Numbered from the stretch's first letter, positions 25,138 to 33,581 are shown. The stretch: 43,211 bases of DNA from an uncultured Prevotellaceae bacterium (GCA_902792635.1 CADBAG010000026.1:1-43211); one strand, 5' to 3'. A program made the numbers and translations. Notes: generated by a model not told the origin, from the sequence alone.

Positions 25138-25319
25138 AAAAATAATGCTTTTCATTCGTTTTTCTGCTTTATTTTTGATATATGTCAACTTGGTGTGTGC
25201 GCACACAACGCCTAATTGACATAGGTCAACGAATATACCAGTAATCAAGTTCTCCGAAAGGTGGTCATTTGTTTAGCTCGTAAGCACCTCGGATACTTAT
25301 CACTTTGTTAGCCGGTAAG

Positions 25320-25579
25320 CACCTCGGAGAGGTGCCACATGGTTAGCCCCACGTGAGGCGTAGCCGAAACGTGGGGTTTAGGTGTGGTGACTTACGTTGA
25401 CTTCCGGCCTCGAAGAGGGCGAACATGGGCGAGGCGCTGGTCAGGAAACGTTTTCTGCACCCTATCTGAGGTTCGCCCTCTTCGAGGCCGACAGGTCATT
25501 TTTGCCTCTCGTTTTAACCCCCAGGTTGCGTCGCTGCGCTCCTTACCTGGGGCTAACCATGTGCAACCTCTTCGAGGTT
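25320..25579. repeat. Cloverleaf-like repeat element, family 1, copy C
   Basis: Same plan as copies A and B. Outer palindromes are CACCTCGGAGAGGTG (25320-25334) and AACCTCTTCGAGGTT (25565-25579). Hairpin 1 is CCCCACGT/ACGTGGGG (25347-25354/25369-25376). Inner arms are 25404-25428 and 25471-25490. Hairpin 2 is CCCCAGGT/ACCTGGGG (25519-25526/25545-25552), fully paired through a change opposite to that in copy B. A half palindrome (CACCTCGGATA) lies about 35 bases to the left. Between rnc and thyX, no gene was found. Confidence 0.9.
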
Positions 25580-25675
25580 GTTCCACTACATTCACTACAT
25601 CCACTATATTATCCCGAAAACCGCAATAACAAAATAAAACTATGCAATAATGACTATAGATTGAATAATTCTTCG

Positions 25676-25684
25676 TACTTTTGC
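25676..25684 (+). promoter_or_regulatory. Promoter -7 box for thyX
   Basis: TACTTTTGC fits TAnnTTTG, 28 bases upstream of the ATG. There is no clear -33 box at standard spacing. Confidence 0.45.
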
Positions 25685-25711
25685 TAAACAATAATACAAA
25701 CGAATATATCC

Positions 25712-26653
25712 ATGCGAATCAATACTCCAACTTTCGAGATTTGGGACCAGCAGCCGGGCGTTGCCGGCGTATACAAGCAGATAGAGCGCGTAGGACGCGT
25801 GTGCTATAAGAGTGAGGACCACACCACGGCCGACTCCGCACAGCCTTTTGTGGAGCGAATGATCAAGAATCAGCACTATGCCATGCTTGAGCACGGCACC
25901 GTCTATCTGATCTTCGATAAGAAAAAAGTAGAAGAGATAAGACAATCCAACAATAAATATTATGATCCTTATCCATGGTATTTCTATGCGTCCAACAAGT
26001 TCTCTCAGGTGAATTTTGATTTCGGCAACTATTATGTCACGACCAACCTGCGTGTCCTTGCTGAGAACAACCGCCTCAATGACCTGAAGGAGTTTTGGAG
26101 CGAGCCGTTAGTCTCTCATCCGAAGCGTGTGACGGTGCATTTCTCGACACAGATTGCTATCTCGCGTGAGTTCAACCGTCATCGTGCTGATTCTATGGCG
26201 GAGCAGTCGACACGTTATTGCAACTACTCCAAGGCGAAGTTCGGCAACGAGATAACCGTCAACCTCCCTACCTGGATTAAGCAGGCTATGACGGGCACGG
26301 AATGGGCTGGAAACGTGAACAACGGCATTCTGAAGGTCAGTGGTCAGCAGTTCATGGAGCTGGCGCGTGAGGTGGCTGATGGCTCTGCTTCGGAGCTCGA
26401 CAACTGGGTCTTTGCCAACCTTGCTGCGGAGAAGTCGTACATGAATCTTATCAATGCAGGCCGCAAGCCGCAGGAGGCGCGTGTCATCCTTCCGCTCGAC
26501 ACCGCTACAGAACTTGTTCATACGGCTTTCGTCTCCGACTGGAAGCATTTCTTCGACCTTCGTGCCCTCGGCACCACGGGTCAGCCCCATCCCGATGCCA
26601 AGGCCGTTGCCCAGCCTCTCTACGAAGCGTTCAAGGAGAGAGGGTTGTTATAG
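25712..26653 (+). CDS. thyX: FAD-dependent thymidylate synthase
   Basis: 313 residues. ThyX methylates dUMP using folate, FAD and NADPH. The signature RHRxxSxxExSxR is present as RHRADSMAEQSTRY, followed by the family's C-terminal helices (WVFANLAAEKSYMNLINAGRKPQEARVILPLDTATELVHTAF). The length is somewhat above the usual 220-270 residues because of an extended N-terminal half. Start codon and N-terminus (MRINTPTFEIWDQQPG) are plausible with no alternative nearby. It is flanked on both sides by cloverleaf elements. Confidence 0.95.
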   Translation: MRINTPTFEIWDQQPGVAGVYKQIERVGRVCYKSEDHTTADSAQPFVERMIKNQHYAMLEHGTVYLIFDKKKVEEIRQSNNKYYDPYPWYFYASNKFSQVNFDFGNYYVTTNLRVLAENNRLNDLKEFWSEPLVSHPKRVTVHFSTQIAISREFNRHRADSMAEQSTRYCNYSKAKFGNEITVNLPTWIKQAMTGTEWAGNVNNGILKVSGQQFMELAREVADGSASELDNWVFANLAAEKSYMNLINAGRKPQEARVILPLDTATELVHTAFVSDWKHFFDLRALGTTGQPHPDAKAVAQPLYEAFKERGLL

Positions 26654-26762
26654 TGTTAAATGTAACATTATAACATTATAACACGTAACATTAGGCAGTA
26701 CAGCCTCGGATTAATACGAAACATTAGTGAAAGAGCCTCGGATTAACACGAAACAAGTGAAA

Positions 26763-27057
26763 CAGCCTCGGAGAGGCTGAATTTTACATAACCCCAGTCT
26801 AAGGAGCGAAAGCGACGCAGACTGGGGCTTATGTCGCATGCGGAATACCTGAATGCCAGCCTCGGAGAGGCTGATTGCGCCTTGGCGCGCAATGCTTGCC
26901 TATGATTTAAACAGCTAAAAACATAGCGCACTATCGTGCATTCAGCCTCTTCGAGGCTGGAGATCAAGTACCCACATACAGTCTAAAAATCCCCAGACTG
27001 CAGTCGCTATCGCTCCTTTAGTCTGGGGTTATGAAAGAGTGTGCCTCTCCGAGGCAC
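26763..27057. repeat. Cloverleaf-like repeat element, family 2, copy A
   Basis: It has the same architecture as family 1 with different stems. Outer palindromes are CAGCCTCGGAGAGGCTG (26763-26779) and GTGCCTCTCCGAGGCAC (27041-27057). Hairpin 1 is CCCCAGTCT/AGACTGGGG (26792-26800/26819-26827). Inner arms are CCAGCCTCGGAGAGGCTG and CAGCCTCTTCGAGGCTGG (26856-26873/26943-26960), flanked by GCGC-rich words. Hairpin 2 is CCCCAGACT/AGTCTGGGG (26991-26999/27020-27028). To the left two truncated GCCTCGGATTAA units (26703 and 26735) precede it, and a TAACATTATAAC repeat follows the thyX stop. It lies between convergent genes. Confidence 0.9.
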
Positions 27058-27091
27058 GCATCAATTTGAAACTGGGAGAATCTTAATAGTT

Positions 27092-27772
27092 TTAGAACGC
27101 CCAACCAAAAGACAGGTAACCGGTGAGTCCTACCTTCGGATAACTGTCAGTCCATGCCACAGATACCGCATGACTGTCTCCAAAATTGAAGGTTGGTGTG
27201 AGGCCTGTACGGAAGAGGAACCCTTGCTTAGAGACATGACGATAACCGATACCTCCGAAGAAGAAATAACCAAACGCGTTTTGGGAGTTGCTGTAGGATT
27301 TCAGAGCTGCATAGACTGTTTCGCCATCGATTGTCGTGTTCACAACATAGGATGCATGTGGATCATCCTTTATTTTGTTATAGGTGGCTTCGTCGATGGT
27401 CTCTTGCTGCCAATAGTCGTTGTGCCCATTGTAGAGGCCGACACTCACACCTAAATCAAGCTCTAAGGCGTTTCTCCGACTTCCTATCATATAGTTGACG
27501 CCAAGAGGAAGGGTCCAGGCGCGTGTGGATCCGTTCAGCGTGAGGAAGCCATTGTTTTCACTGTAACCGAAACCGAATCCTGCGCGCCATCCCCATCGGG
27601 TGTGGTTGTTGAAGCGTTGTTCATAAGTGACGCCGCCCATGATAGACGGACCTCCAATCTCGAGATAGATGTCTCGTGTCTTGGGCATGCTGTCGCTCTC
27701 CCACGTTGTGTGAGCATGAAGACCGAGCATGCAGAAGAGCAATGCGATAGCAAAGATAATCTTTTTCATCAT
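27092..27772 (-). CDS. Outer-membrane beta-barrel protein
   Basis: 226 residues with a signal peptide (MMKKIIFAIALLFCMLGLHA) and alternating hydrophobic/polar strands typical of a small OmpA/OmpW-size barrel (RWGWRAGFGFGYSENNG, ALELDLGVSVGLYNG, NAFGYFFFGGIGYR). The last residues (LTGYLSFGWAF) form the C-terminal aromatic signal for barrel assembly. No family name can be given. It is the last gene of the sigma/receptor operon, joined to fecR by 8 bp repeats, so it may be made by translational coupling. Confidence 0.78.
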   Translation of the reverse strand: MMKKIIFAIALLFCMLGLHAHTTWESDSMPKTRDIYLEIGGPSIMGGVTYEQRFNNHTRWGWRAGFGFGYSENNGFLTLNGSTRAWTLPLGVNYMIGSRRNALELDLGVSVGLYNGHNDYWQQETIDEATYNKIKDDPHASYVVNTTIDGETVYAALKSYSNSQNAFGYFFFGGIGYRHVSKQGFLFRTGLTPTFNFGDSHAVSVAWTDSYPKVGLTGYLSFGWAF

Positions 27773-27880
27773 TTCAATTTTTCAATTTTTCATTATTTCA
27801 TTCTTTCAATCTTTCATTCTTTCATTCTTTCATTCTTTCATTCTTTCATTCTTTCATTCTTTCATTCTTTCATTCTTTCA
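27770..27880 (-). repeat. 8-bp microsatellite joining fecR to the outer-membrane protein gene
   Basis: On the minus strand the unit GAATGAAA is repeated about eight times perfectly, then continues as degenerate copies to the ATGATG start of the next gene. The fecR stop (TGA, 27872-27870) lies in the first unit. In each unit an ATG opens ATG-AAA-GAA-TGA, whose stop overlaps the ATG of the next unit (ATGA). The array is long enough to vary in copy number by slippage. Confidence 0.9.
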
Positions 27881-28691
27881 ATTTTTCAATCTTCACCTCT
27901 AAGGTCTCATTGATGATGCTGAGGATGGTATCGAGGCTGTCGGTATGGAAGTCACCGGTAAGTCGCTTGTCGGAGCCATTCTCACACGTGAGGCGTACGT
28001 GGTAGTAAGCTGAGAGGTCACGCAGCACCTCGCTGAGCGGCGTATTGTTAAAGTTGAACATGTGTGTGGCCCACGTCGCGGCATTCGGTGAGAGCTGCAT
28101 CTGCCTAAGAGCGTTATCGTTGGCAGTAAGGCGTGCACTCTCATTCTGCCTCAATACGACGGCCTCGTGACTCGTGTTCGCACTGAAGCTCACGGCACCC
28201 TCGGTGACGAGCACGGTCGTACCTTGCGCCGTCTCATCGACCATCAGTTTCGTACCGATGTCGCGGATGGTATAGGCGTTGTCAGTGACTGTGAATGGAT
28301 GGCGCGCATCGTGAACGACCTCTAAGAACACCTTGCCGGAGACCTCTACCTCACGGCAGTCGTTGCCGTGGTAAGACAGCGTGGAGTGGGGTGCAAGCGT
28401 CACGAGCGTGCCATCAGCGAGCTTCACGACGCGGCTCGTGTCGGTTGCCACGAGTGTGGTGCTCCGGTTATTGAGATACAGCCACGTACCGGCTACCAAG
28501 AGAATAGCAACAGAAGCCGCCACGAGCCCCACAAGTCCGCGTCGGATAGGACGGACCTGAGGCTTCATGCCGGCTTTGGCAAGCGTCTGCCGATAGGCTT
28601 CGTTGATGTCCATTGCCCCATGTCGGTAGCAATGGGCCACGAAGTCGATGATCTTCTCATTCATAGGTTGGCGTTTATCGTTATTCATCAT
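27870..28691 (-). CDS. FecR family anti-sigma factor
   Basis: 273 residues. The cytoplasmic N-terminal ~48 residues (sigma-binding) are followed by one membrane helix (about 51-70, GLVGLVAASVAILLVAGTWLYL). Then come a FecR domain (VKLADGTLVTLAPHSTLSYHG ... FTVTDNAYTIRDIGTKLMVDE ... VTEGAVSF) and a C-terminal DUF4974 domain (FNFNNTPLSEVLRDLSAYYHVRLTCENGSDKRLTGDFHTDSLDTILSII). It should hold the ECF sigma factor of the same operon inactive until the receptor signals. It is unusual in sitting after the receptor and lipoprotein genes instead of right behind the sigma gene. Its last codons (KIEKLKE) already belong to the downstream repeat. Confidence 0.93.
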   Translation of the reverse strand: MMNNDKRQPMNEKIIDFVAHCYRHGAMDINEAYRQTLAKAGMKPQVRPIRRGLVGLVAASVAILLVAGTWLYLNNRSTTLVATDTSRVVKLADGTLVTLAPHSTLSYHGNDCREVEVSGKVFLEVVHDARHPFTVTDNAYTIRDIGTKLMVDETAQGTTVLVTEGAVSFSANTSHEAVVLRQNESARLTANDNALRQMQLSPNAATWATHMFNFNNTPLSEVLRDLSAYYHVRLTCENGSDKRLTGDFHTDSLDTILSIINETLEVKIEKLKE

Positions 28692-28700
28692 TATTCATCG

Positions 28701-29675
28701 TTATCTATTAGATTTTATCCATGCGGTGTGAGACATATTCCAACCGGCTACGACGCCCAAGCCTCCGTTGACATTGGTGGCTGTCGGCATGAGCTGGGAG
28801 AGACCGTATTGAGCCAAGTCACTGTTCTCCTCCGCATTGATGGAGAACAGAAACTTGTAATATTCGGGTGTGAGATGGAGAAGTTCTACACGCTCATATC
28901 TCTTGGTACCATAACTATGACTCCAAAAGGGGTTGTTGTCGTAGACATTGAGATGGAAAGTGTACTCTCCGCTGATGCCCGCGTCATCGAAGATGCACAG
29001 GCCACCATAGTAGTTGTCAGAGAATCCAAAGGCATCGTCGATATTCGTCTTCGACACGAGCAGCGGCTCATTCTTTGTATTGATTTCCGGGTAATAGAAA
29101 TACTGCTCATAATAGAGCGAATCTTCTTCTGAATATTGAGCCGATATGTTCTTCAGCAATACCCTTACAGCATAATAATCCTTGGTAGCTGACGGATCCT
29201 TAAAGGATGCCATCACTTGCTCATAATCCATCATTGTTTCATAGTCATCGTTATAAACCTTCGTCTGCCGGCTCTTCGGGTCACTGATGGCTACGGTATC
29301 GGGGATAGAAGTCTCTGCGGAGGCTGTAGGGAGGCTGTCTGCACTGACGGTCACAGCTATCTTGTCGCCTGTCTTCTGCTTTCCTACGACATAATAGATA
29401 CCGTTGCCGCTGTTCGTCACCTTGCGCTGCTGACCATTGACGGTGTAGGTGATCCTTGCATCGTCGATATTCTTTATCTTCATACCTTCTTTGTATTGCT
29501 TCACAGGCAGACTGCGGCTCACGGAGATATAAGTCGTGTCGCTTGTGGAAGGAAAACAATAGACCACGAGTTTCGCCTCGTTGCCGGCTTCAGGCAGACT
29601 GATGTCGTCCTTGCATGAAGCAAGCAGCGCTATAAGGAGCAGAAAAGGAAATATATATGTTTTCATGATGTTCAA
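28701..29675 (-). CDS. DUF4249 domain-containing lipoprotein
   Basis: 324 residues with a lipoprotein signal (FPFLLLIALLASCKDD, Cys at the lipobox). The mature protein begins KLVVYCFPSTSDTTYISVSRSLPV, the opening of DUF4249. Members of this family are encoded next to TonB-dependent receptors in Bacteroidetes and are thought to be surface-exposed partners, by analogy with SusD. Ligand unknown. It sits 11 bases downstream of the receptor gene. The spacer to fecR has repeated GATGAATAA words that duplicate the start of fecR. Confidence 0.87.
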   Translation of the reverse strand: MNIMKTYIFPFLLLIALLASCKDDISLPEAGNEAKLVVYCFPSTSDTTYISVSRSLPVKQYKEGMKIKNIDDARITYTVNGQQRKVTNSGNGIYYVVGKQKTGDKIAVTVSADSLPTASAETSIPDTVAISDPKSRQTKVYNDDYETMMDYEQVMASFKDPSATKDYYAVRVLLKNISAQYSEEDSLYYEQYFYYPEINTKNEPLLVSKTNIDDAFGFSDNYYGGLCIFDDAGISGEYTFHLNVYDNNPFWSHSYGTKRYERVELLHLTPEYYKFLFSINAEENSDLAQYGLSQLMPTATNVNGGLGVVAGWNMSHTAWIKSNR

Positions 29676-29686
29676 ACTAGATTGTA

Positions 29687-32386
29687 TCAGAACTTAATGG
29701 TGTACGAGAATGATGGGATGATGGGGATGTAAGCGCGGTTCTTGATAACGAACTTACCCTCGTGGTTGAAGTCGAGGTCCACCCACAGCGAGTTGAGATG
29801 ACAATAAACGTTGTAGAGACTGAGGTTCCAGATGCGCTCATGTCCGTGCTTCGTAGTGTGGTGGAAGTCAAAACCCAAGTCGAGCCGGTGATAAGCCGGT
29901 AGCTTGAAGTTGTTCGGGCGCTCAAAGATAAAGTCATCGGAATTGCCTTGATCACTGTCATAAGTCGGCACTCCGTCGGGAAGGGTCTCCGGACGGTGGA
30001 CATACTGAGTAGGAATCGTGATATGGTTGCCCGTATGATAGTTCCATACAGCATACATCGACACCTTCTTCGAGATGTTCCATCGTGCGGAGAGGTTGAT
30101 CTTATGCCGGTTGTCGAACTTATCATAGTACCAGTCTGGATAGAAGTCGGGGTATTTGCGCTTGTTCCATGAGAGCGTGTAGGAGCCTTGGAGCATGAGA
30201 GCGTGCGTCTTGTAGGTAGCATCGACCTCCATACCGTAGTAGCGTCCACGACCGTCCATGACAACCGTCTCCCAACTTGCTGCAGGCGGCTCCAGTCCGC
30301 TCCAGGAGTTGTATTGCAGCAGATGGTGCGACACCTTATAGTAACCTTCCAAGGAGACAAGCCAGTGGTTGTCCGGTTGCATGTAGACCCCCGCCGCCGT
30401 CTGCCAGCTCTTCATCGGGTGAAGCTTGTGCGTCGTCGGTACCCAGTAATCGGTAGGGAGCTCAAGCACGGAGTTGCTGATCTTGTGGACATATTGTGTC
30501 ATGGTGGTCCAGGATGCTTTGAAGGAGAGCCAGGGCATAGCCTGATATTTCAGGGCCAGTCGTGGATCAATGCTCGTGAAGTTCTTGTCCTGAATATGAA
30601 AGAGTGAGGCGTTGATGCCGGCGTTGAGGCTCCATTGAGCGTTGATGGTCATCTCATCCTCGCCATAAAGATTCCATTCGTGCGCCTTGACATTGTTGCG
30701 GCTGTAGACACGGGTTGTGTCGATCTTGTTGTTTTCGCCGTAGCGTGTCATGTCGTCTTTGGTCTGTGGATGAAAGGCATGCCAGGTATAGTCGGAGCCA
30801 AAGCGGATGTGATGATGGGGCGACGGCCGATAGTCGAAAGCCATTCGGTAGCCGAGGTCGTTGATGGTGGAGTGATAGAAGTGGCGTGTCCAGTCCAAAT
30901 CTTGAATTTTTCCACTTCTCTCCGTGTTCTCATCATCAATTGTCTCAAGCTTGGCGCGGTTATGGGTATAGACAGCCGTGAAGTTGGCAAAGAGCTTTGG
31001 AGAAAACTGATACTGCCAGTCGAGCGCTACATTGATGTTGCCCCATGAGTATTTATTCTTCTCGTCATCCTTAAAATGGTAATCATCATTGTCAGGCGAC
31101 CAATCGCTCTTACTGTCTGTAGAGAGTCCGTCCTGGCCCGAATATAAACTCAATGACATGCGGGAGCGGTCGGAGAAGATATTCGTTACCTTGGCGTTGA
31201 GGTCGTGGAAATAATAGTTGAGAGACAGTACATCCTCATCTGCTGGTTTTGTCTTGTTGTAGATAGCGAAGGCTGGGCGCGTGATGATGTCGAGCCAGGA
31301 ACGTCGCAGGCCAAAGTTGAATGAGGTCTTTCCTTTTCGGATAGGTCCTTCGAGTTGTACACCGCCATCGAGCAGTCCGATGCGGTAGGAGCCGTGGAAA
31401 TGGTGGAAGTCGCCATCGGCCGTGCGCACATCGACGATAGAGCTCAGGCGTCCGCCGTAGCGTGCGGGGAAGCCGCTCTTATAGAAGTCGACATTCTTCA
31501 CCACATCGGCGTTGAATGATGAGAAGAGGCCGAGCGTGTGGTTGACACTGTAAAGGGGAGTGCCGTCGATGAGATAAAGGTTCTCGTCGTTGTTGCCGCC
31601 ATGCACATAGAGGCCACTGGCGAGCTCCATGCCTTCCTCCACACCGCTCATGCGCTGAAGTGTCTTGACGACGTCGGGCGAGGAGAAAAGCGAGAACTCC
31701 GTCTTGATATCGTCGCGGGAGAGCGAGCGTTTACCCGTCTGCGTGTTGATAAGCGGCGAGTTGAGGTCAGCCGTCACCACTACCTCATTGAGGTTATGGC
31801 TCTTGTCTTCCGAGAGCATGATATCCTTGTGCTCATCGGCGTTGAGACTGATGGTCTCGTGCTTGTCGTTGAACCCGATATAGCTTATCCTGAGCTCATG
31901 CCTGCCTTCGGGCAGGGTCAGCGAAAAAAAACCGTAGGCGTTCGTCATAGCTCCCTGGTGGGTCGTGAGGTCATAGACGGTGGCGTTGATGAGCGTCTCT
32001 CCGTTCTCGTCCTTCACATAGCCGCTGAGGGTATGGCGCTGAGCCTTCGTGGAAGGAGCGATGGGTTTGGGAGTAGGGCGACTCTCCTGAGGCTTCGTAG
32101 CCTTGGCTTTGGCAGCCTTGAGCAGTACATAGCTGCCTTTCAGCTGATAGCTGATGCCGGTGCCTTGGAAAAGCTTGTTGAGGGCTTTCTTCAGACTGAG
32201 CTTGTCGAGATTGATGCCTTTGTAGGGGATGTTTGTCTTGAGTGAGGCGTCATAGACGAAGCTTACCTTGCGTGTCTGCTGCATGTGGAGCATCTCGTCC
32301 TTGACGGTTCGTCCTTGTGCTTCGGCCATCAGCGAGAGGGCAGCGAAAGCCGTGAGGAGCAGGAGCGATTTTCTTCTGAATTTCAT
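29687..32386 (-). CDS. TonB-dependent receptor with signalling (STN) and carboxypeptidase-like domains
   Basis: 899 residues from the ATG at 32386, which starts a normal signal peptide (MKFRRKSLLLLTAFAALSLMAEAQ). A longer frame to 32440 adds a stretch with no signal features and overlaps the sigma gene region. Order: STN domain (about 27-85, FVYDASLKTNIPYKGINLDKL), a CarboxypepD_reg-like domain (about 120-200, LSGYVKDENGETLINATVYD), plug (LYVHGGNNDENLYLIDGTPLYS ... FPARYGGRLSSIVDVRT), and the 22-strand barrel ending FSYTIKF. STN domains pass the occupancy signal to FecR. The partner lipoprotein is DUF4249 instead of SusD, so glycan uptake is not implied. Confidence 0.93.
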   Translation of the reverse strand: MKFRRKSLLLLTAFAALSLMAEAQGRTVKDEMLHMQQTRKVSFVYDASLKTNIPYKGINLDKLSLKKALNKLFQGTGISYQLKGSYVLLKAAKAKATKPQESRPTPKPIAPSTKAQRHTLSGYVKDENGETLINATVYDLTTHQGAMTNAYGFFSLTLPEGRHELRISYIGFNDKHETISLNADEHKDIMLSEDKSHNLNEVVVTADLNSPLINTQTGKRSLSRDDIKTEFSLFSSPDVVKTLQRMSGVEEGMELASGLYVHGGNNDENLYLIDGTPLYSVNHTLGLFSSFNADVVKNVDFYKSGFPARYGGRLSSIVDVRTADGDFHHFHGSYRIGLLDGGVQLEGPIRKGKTSFNFGLRRSWLDIITRPAFAIYNKTKPADEDVLSLNYYFHDLNAKVTNIFSDRSRMSLSLYSGQDGLSTDSKSDWSPDNDDYHFKDDEKNKYSWGNINVALDWQYQFSPKLFANFTAVYTHNRAKLETIDDENTERSGKIQDLDWTRHFYHSTINDLGYRMAFDYRPSPHHHIRFGSDYTWHAFHPQTKDDMTRYGENNKIDTTRVYSRNNVKAHEWNLYGEDEMTINAQWSLNAGINASLFHIQDKNFTSIDPRLALKYQAMPWLSFKASWTTMTQYVHKISNSVLELPTDYWVPTTHKLHPMKSWQTAAGVYMQPDNHWLVSLEGYYKVSHHLLQYNSWSGLEPPAASWETVVMDGRGRYYGMEVDATYKTHALMLQGSYTLSWNKRKYPDFYPDWYYDKFDNRHKINLSARWNISKKVSMYAVWNYHTGNHITIPTQYVHRPETLPDGVPTYDSDQGNSDDFIFERPNNFKLPAYHRLDLGFDFHHTTKHGHERIWNLSLYNVYCHLNSLWVDLDFNHEGKFVIKNRAYIPIIPSFSYTIKF

Positions 32387-32447
32387 CTTTTTATCTTGTC
32401 TTTTCACCCCTATGACGAAGAAATAGCAGGATACCCCCATTCAATTC

Positions 32448-32969
32448 TCAAAAAAATATCAATACGAACTGCAAATCCTTGTCATTTCTGAGTTTCTTCA
32501 AGGCCTTGCTGATCTGATGCTCCACGGTCTTGACGGAGATACCTAACTCTTCCGCTATCTCATTATAGGTCATACCGTCCCGTTTCGACATAAGGAAAAC
32601 CTCACGGCAGCGGTCGGGAAGGTCATTGATTATCTCCCAAACCTTTGCCTCTCGTTCAGAGCGGTCTACGGCTTCCTTATCACTGATAATACCCTCAAGG
32701 TCGGAAGGATCGATAGTTGTCATCTCTGGATGCTGACAACGGAGTGTGTCAATACATGCATTGCGCACGGCGGTATAAAGAAAAGCGCGCTTATCGGTTA
32801 TGTTGCGCTTATCGGAAATATTATGCTTATCAGTGTCATCATGCTGCCAGAGCTTTACAAAACAATCTTGTACAATATCCTCGCTCGTCACGATGTCACC
32901 GTTGAGATAATGGGCGGCATAGAGGCACAGCGGCCGGTAATATTGTTTGAAAAGGGCATCAATAAGCAT
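32448..32969 (-). CDS. ECF RNA polymerase sigma factor (Bacteroides expansion type)
   Basis: 173 residues. Region 2 is seen in LFKQYYRPLCLYAAHYL and DIVQDCFVKLWQH; region 4 is seen in LPDRCREVFLMSKRDGMTYNEIAEELGISVKTVEHQISKALKKLR. This is the short ECF type that Bacteroidetes pair with FecR anti-sigma factors. A run of imperfect repeats KHNISDKRNITDKRA in the linker (about 68-82) is encoded by three ATAACAT-CGATAAG-type repeats, which is not usual for the family. It heads the receptor operon. Upstream is an array of TTAGGAG repeats, with no visible standard promoter. Confidence 0.94.
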   Translation of the reverse strand: MLIDALFKQYYRPLCLYAAHYLNGDIVTSEDIVQDCFVKLWQHDDTDKHNISDKRNITDKRAFLYTAVRNACIDTLRCQHPEMTTIDPSDLEGIISDKEAVDRSEREAKVWEIINDLPDRCREVFLMSKRDGMTYNEIAEELGISVKTVEHQISKALKKLRNDKDLQFVLIFF

Positions 32970-33135
32970 AAGAGTTAGGAGTCTCTAAAGAGTTAGGAGT
33001 TAGGAGATAGGAGTTAGGAGTTTAATTGAGTTAGGAGTTAGGAGATAGGAGTTAGGAGTTGATTGCGGCGTAATTTCTACCTCCTGTAACTCCTAACTCC
33101 TATCTCCTAACTCCTAACTTTTAAAGACTCCTAAC
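32970..33135 (-). repeat. TTAGGAG direct and inverted repeat array between HIT and sigma genes
   Basis: On the minus strand several GAGTTAGGAG/GATAGGAGTTAGGAG units are followed, after GGAGGTAGAAATTACGCC, by two blocks of the complementary CTCCTAACTCC units. The whole can fold into one long hairpin. The HIT stop codon (TAG) is inside the first unit, and the array ends 2-3 bases before the sigma ATG. The left half is purine-rich and Shine-Dalgarno-like, and the right half would pair with it. Confidence 0.9.
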
Positions 33136-33529
33136 TCTTTAAAAATTCAGCGTAAATCTTGTCGGCAGTAGCCTTCATCTCTTCATCAGAGAGTTTGACG
33201 TGCTTGTGGAAGTCGACGTCAGCCTCAGAATCGATAGGGATGAGATGGATGTGTGCATGGTTCACTTCAAGCCCAAGCACCACCTGCGCTACCTTCTTGC
33301 AGGGGAAAGCCTTGCGCAGGGCAATGGCTACCTTCTTGGCAAAGACCTCAAACGCAGCGAGCTCCTCATCGCTCATGTCGAAGATATAGTCGATCTCCTT
33401 ACGGGGCACAACGAGCGTGTGGCCCTGCTTCACGGGGTTGATGTCGAGGAAAGCATAGAACTTGTCGTCCTCGGCGCACTTATAGCTGGGAATATCTCCT
33501 GCAGCTATCTTACTGAAAATCGTTGCCAT
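33131..33529 (-). CDS. HIT family protein (histidine triad hydrolase)
   Basis: 132 residues, nucleotide-binding hydrolase of the Hint/Fhit type. The histidine triad is seen in VNHAHIHLIPI, and the upstream strand-helix in YAFLDINPVKQGHTLVVPRKEIDYIFDM is typical. Likely substrates are nucleoside phosphoramidates or adenylates. It lies 50 bases downstream of greA and has a good ribosome-binding site (TAGGAGA). The greA-HIT pairing recurs in Bacteroidetes as I recall it. Confidence 0.94.
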   Translation of the reverse strand: MATIFSKIAAGDIPSYKCAEDDKFYAFLDINPVKQGHTLVVPRKEIDYIFDMSDEELAAFEVFAKKVAIALRKAFPCKKVAQVVLGLEVNHAHIHLIPIDSEADVDFHKHVKLSDEEMKATADKIYAEFLKS

Positions 33530-33581
33530 GGTATTGTTCTCCTATTATATTATTATTCGACAATATTCTTAGTGAATAATA

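Noticed and set aside
24991-25248. 85-codon minus-strand frame
   Set aside because: Its start lies upstream of a perfect promoter, which would have to be coding; within the expected transcript there is no ATG. Treated as a non-coding RNA candidate instead.
25392-25691. Open frames with PRRG/PLRG repeats across the cloverleaf elements
   Set aside because: They arise from the repeated palindromes, occur on both strands at once and lack starts with ribosome-binding sites.
26763-27057. Cloverleaf hairpins as ordinary bidirectional terminators between convergent genes
   Set aside because: Hairpin stems are strong but none is followed by a T-run, and other copies lie between co-directional genes.
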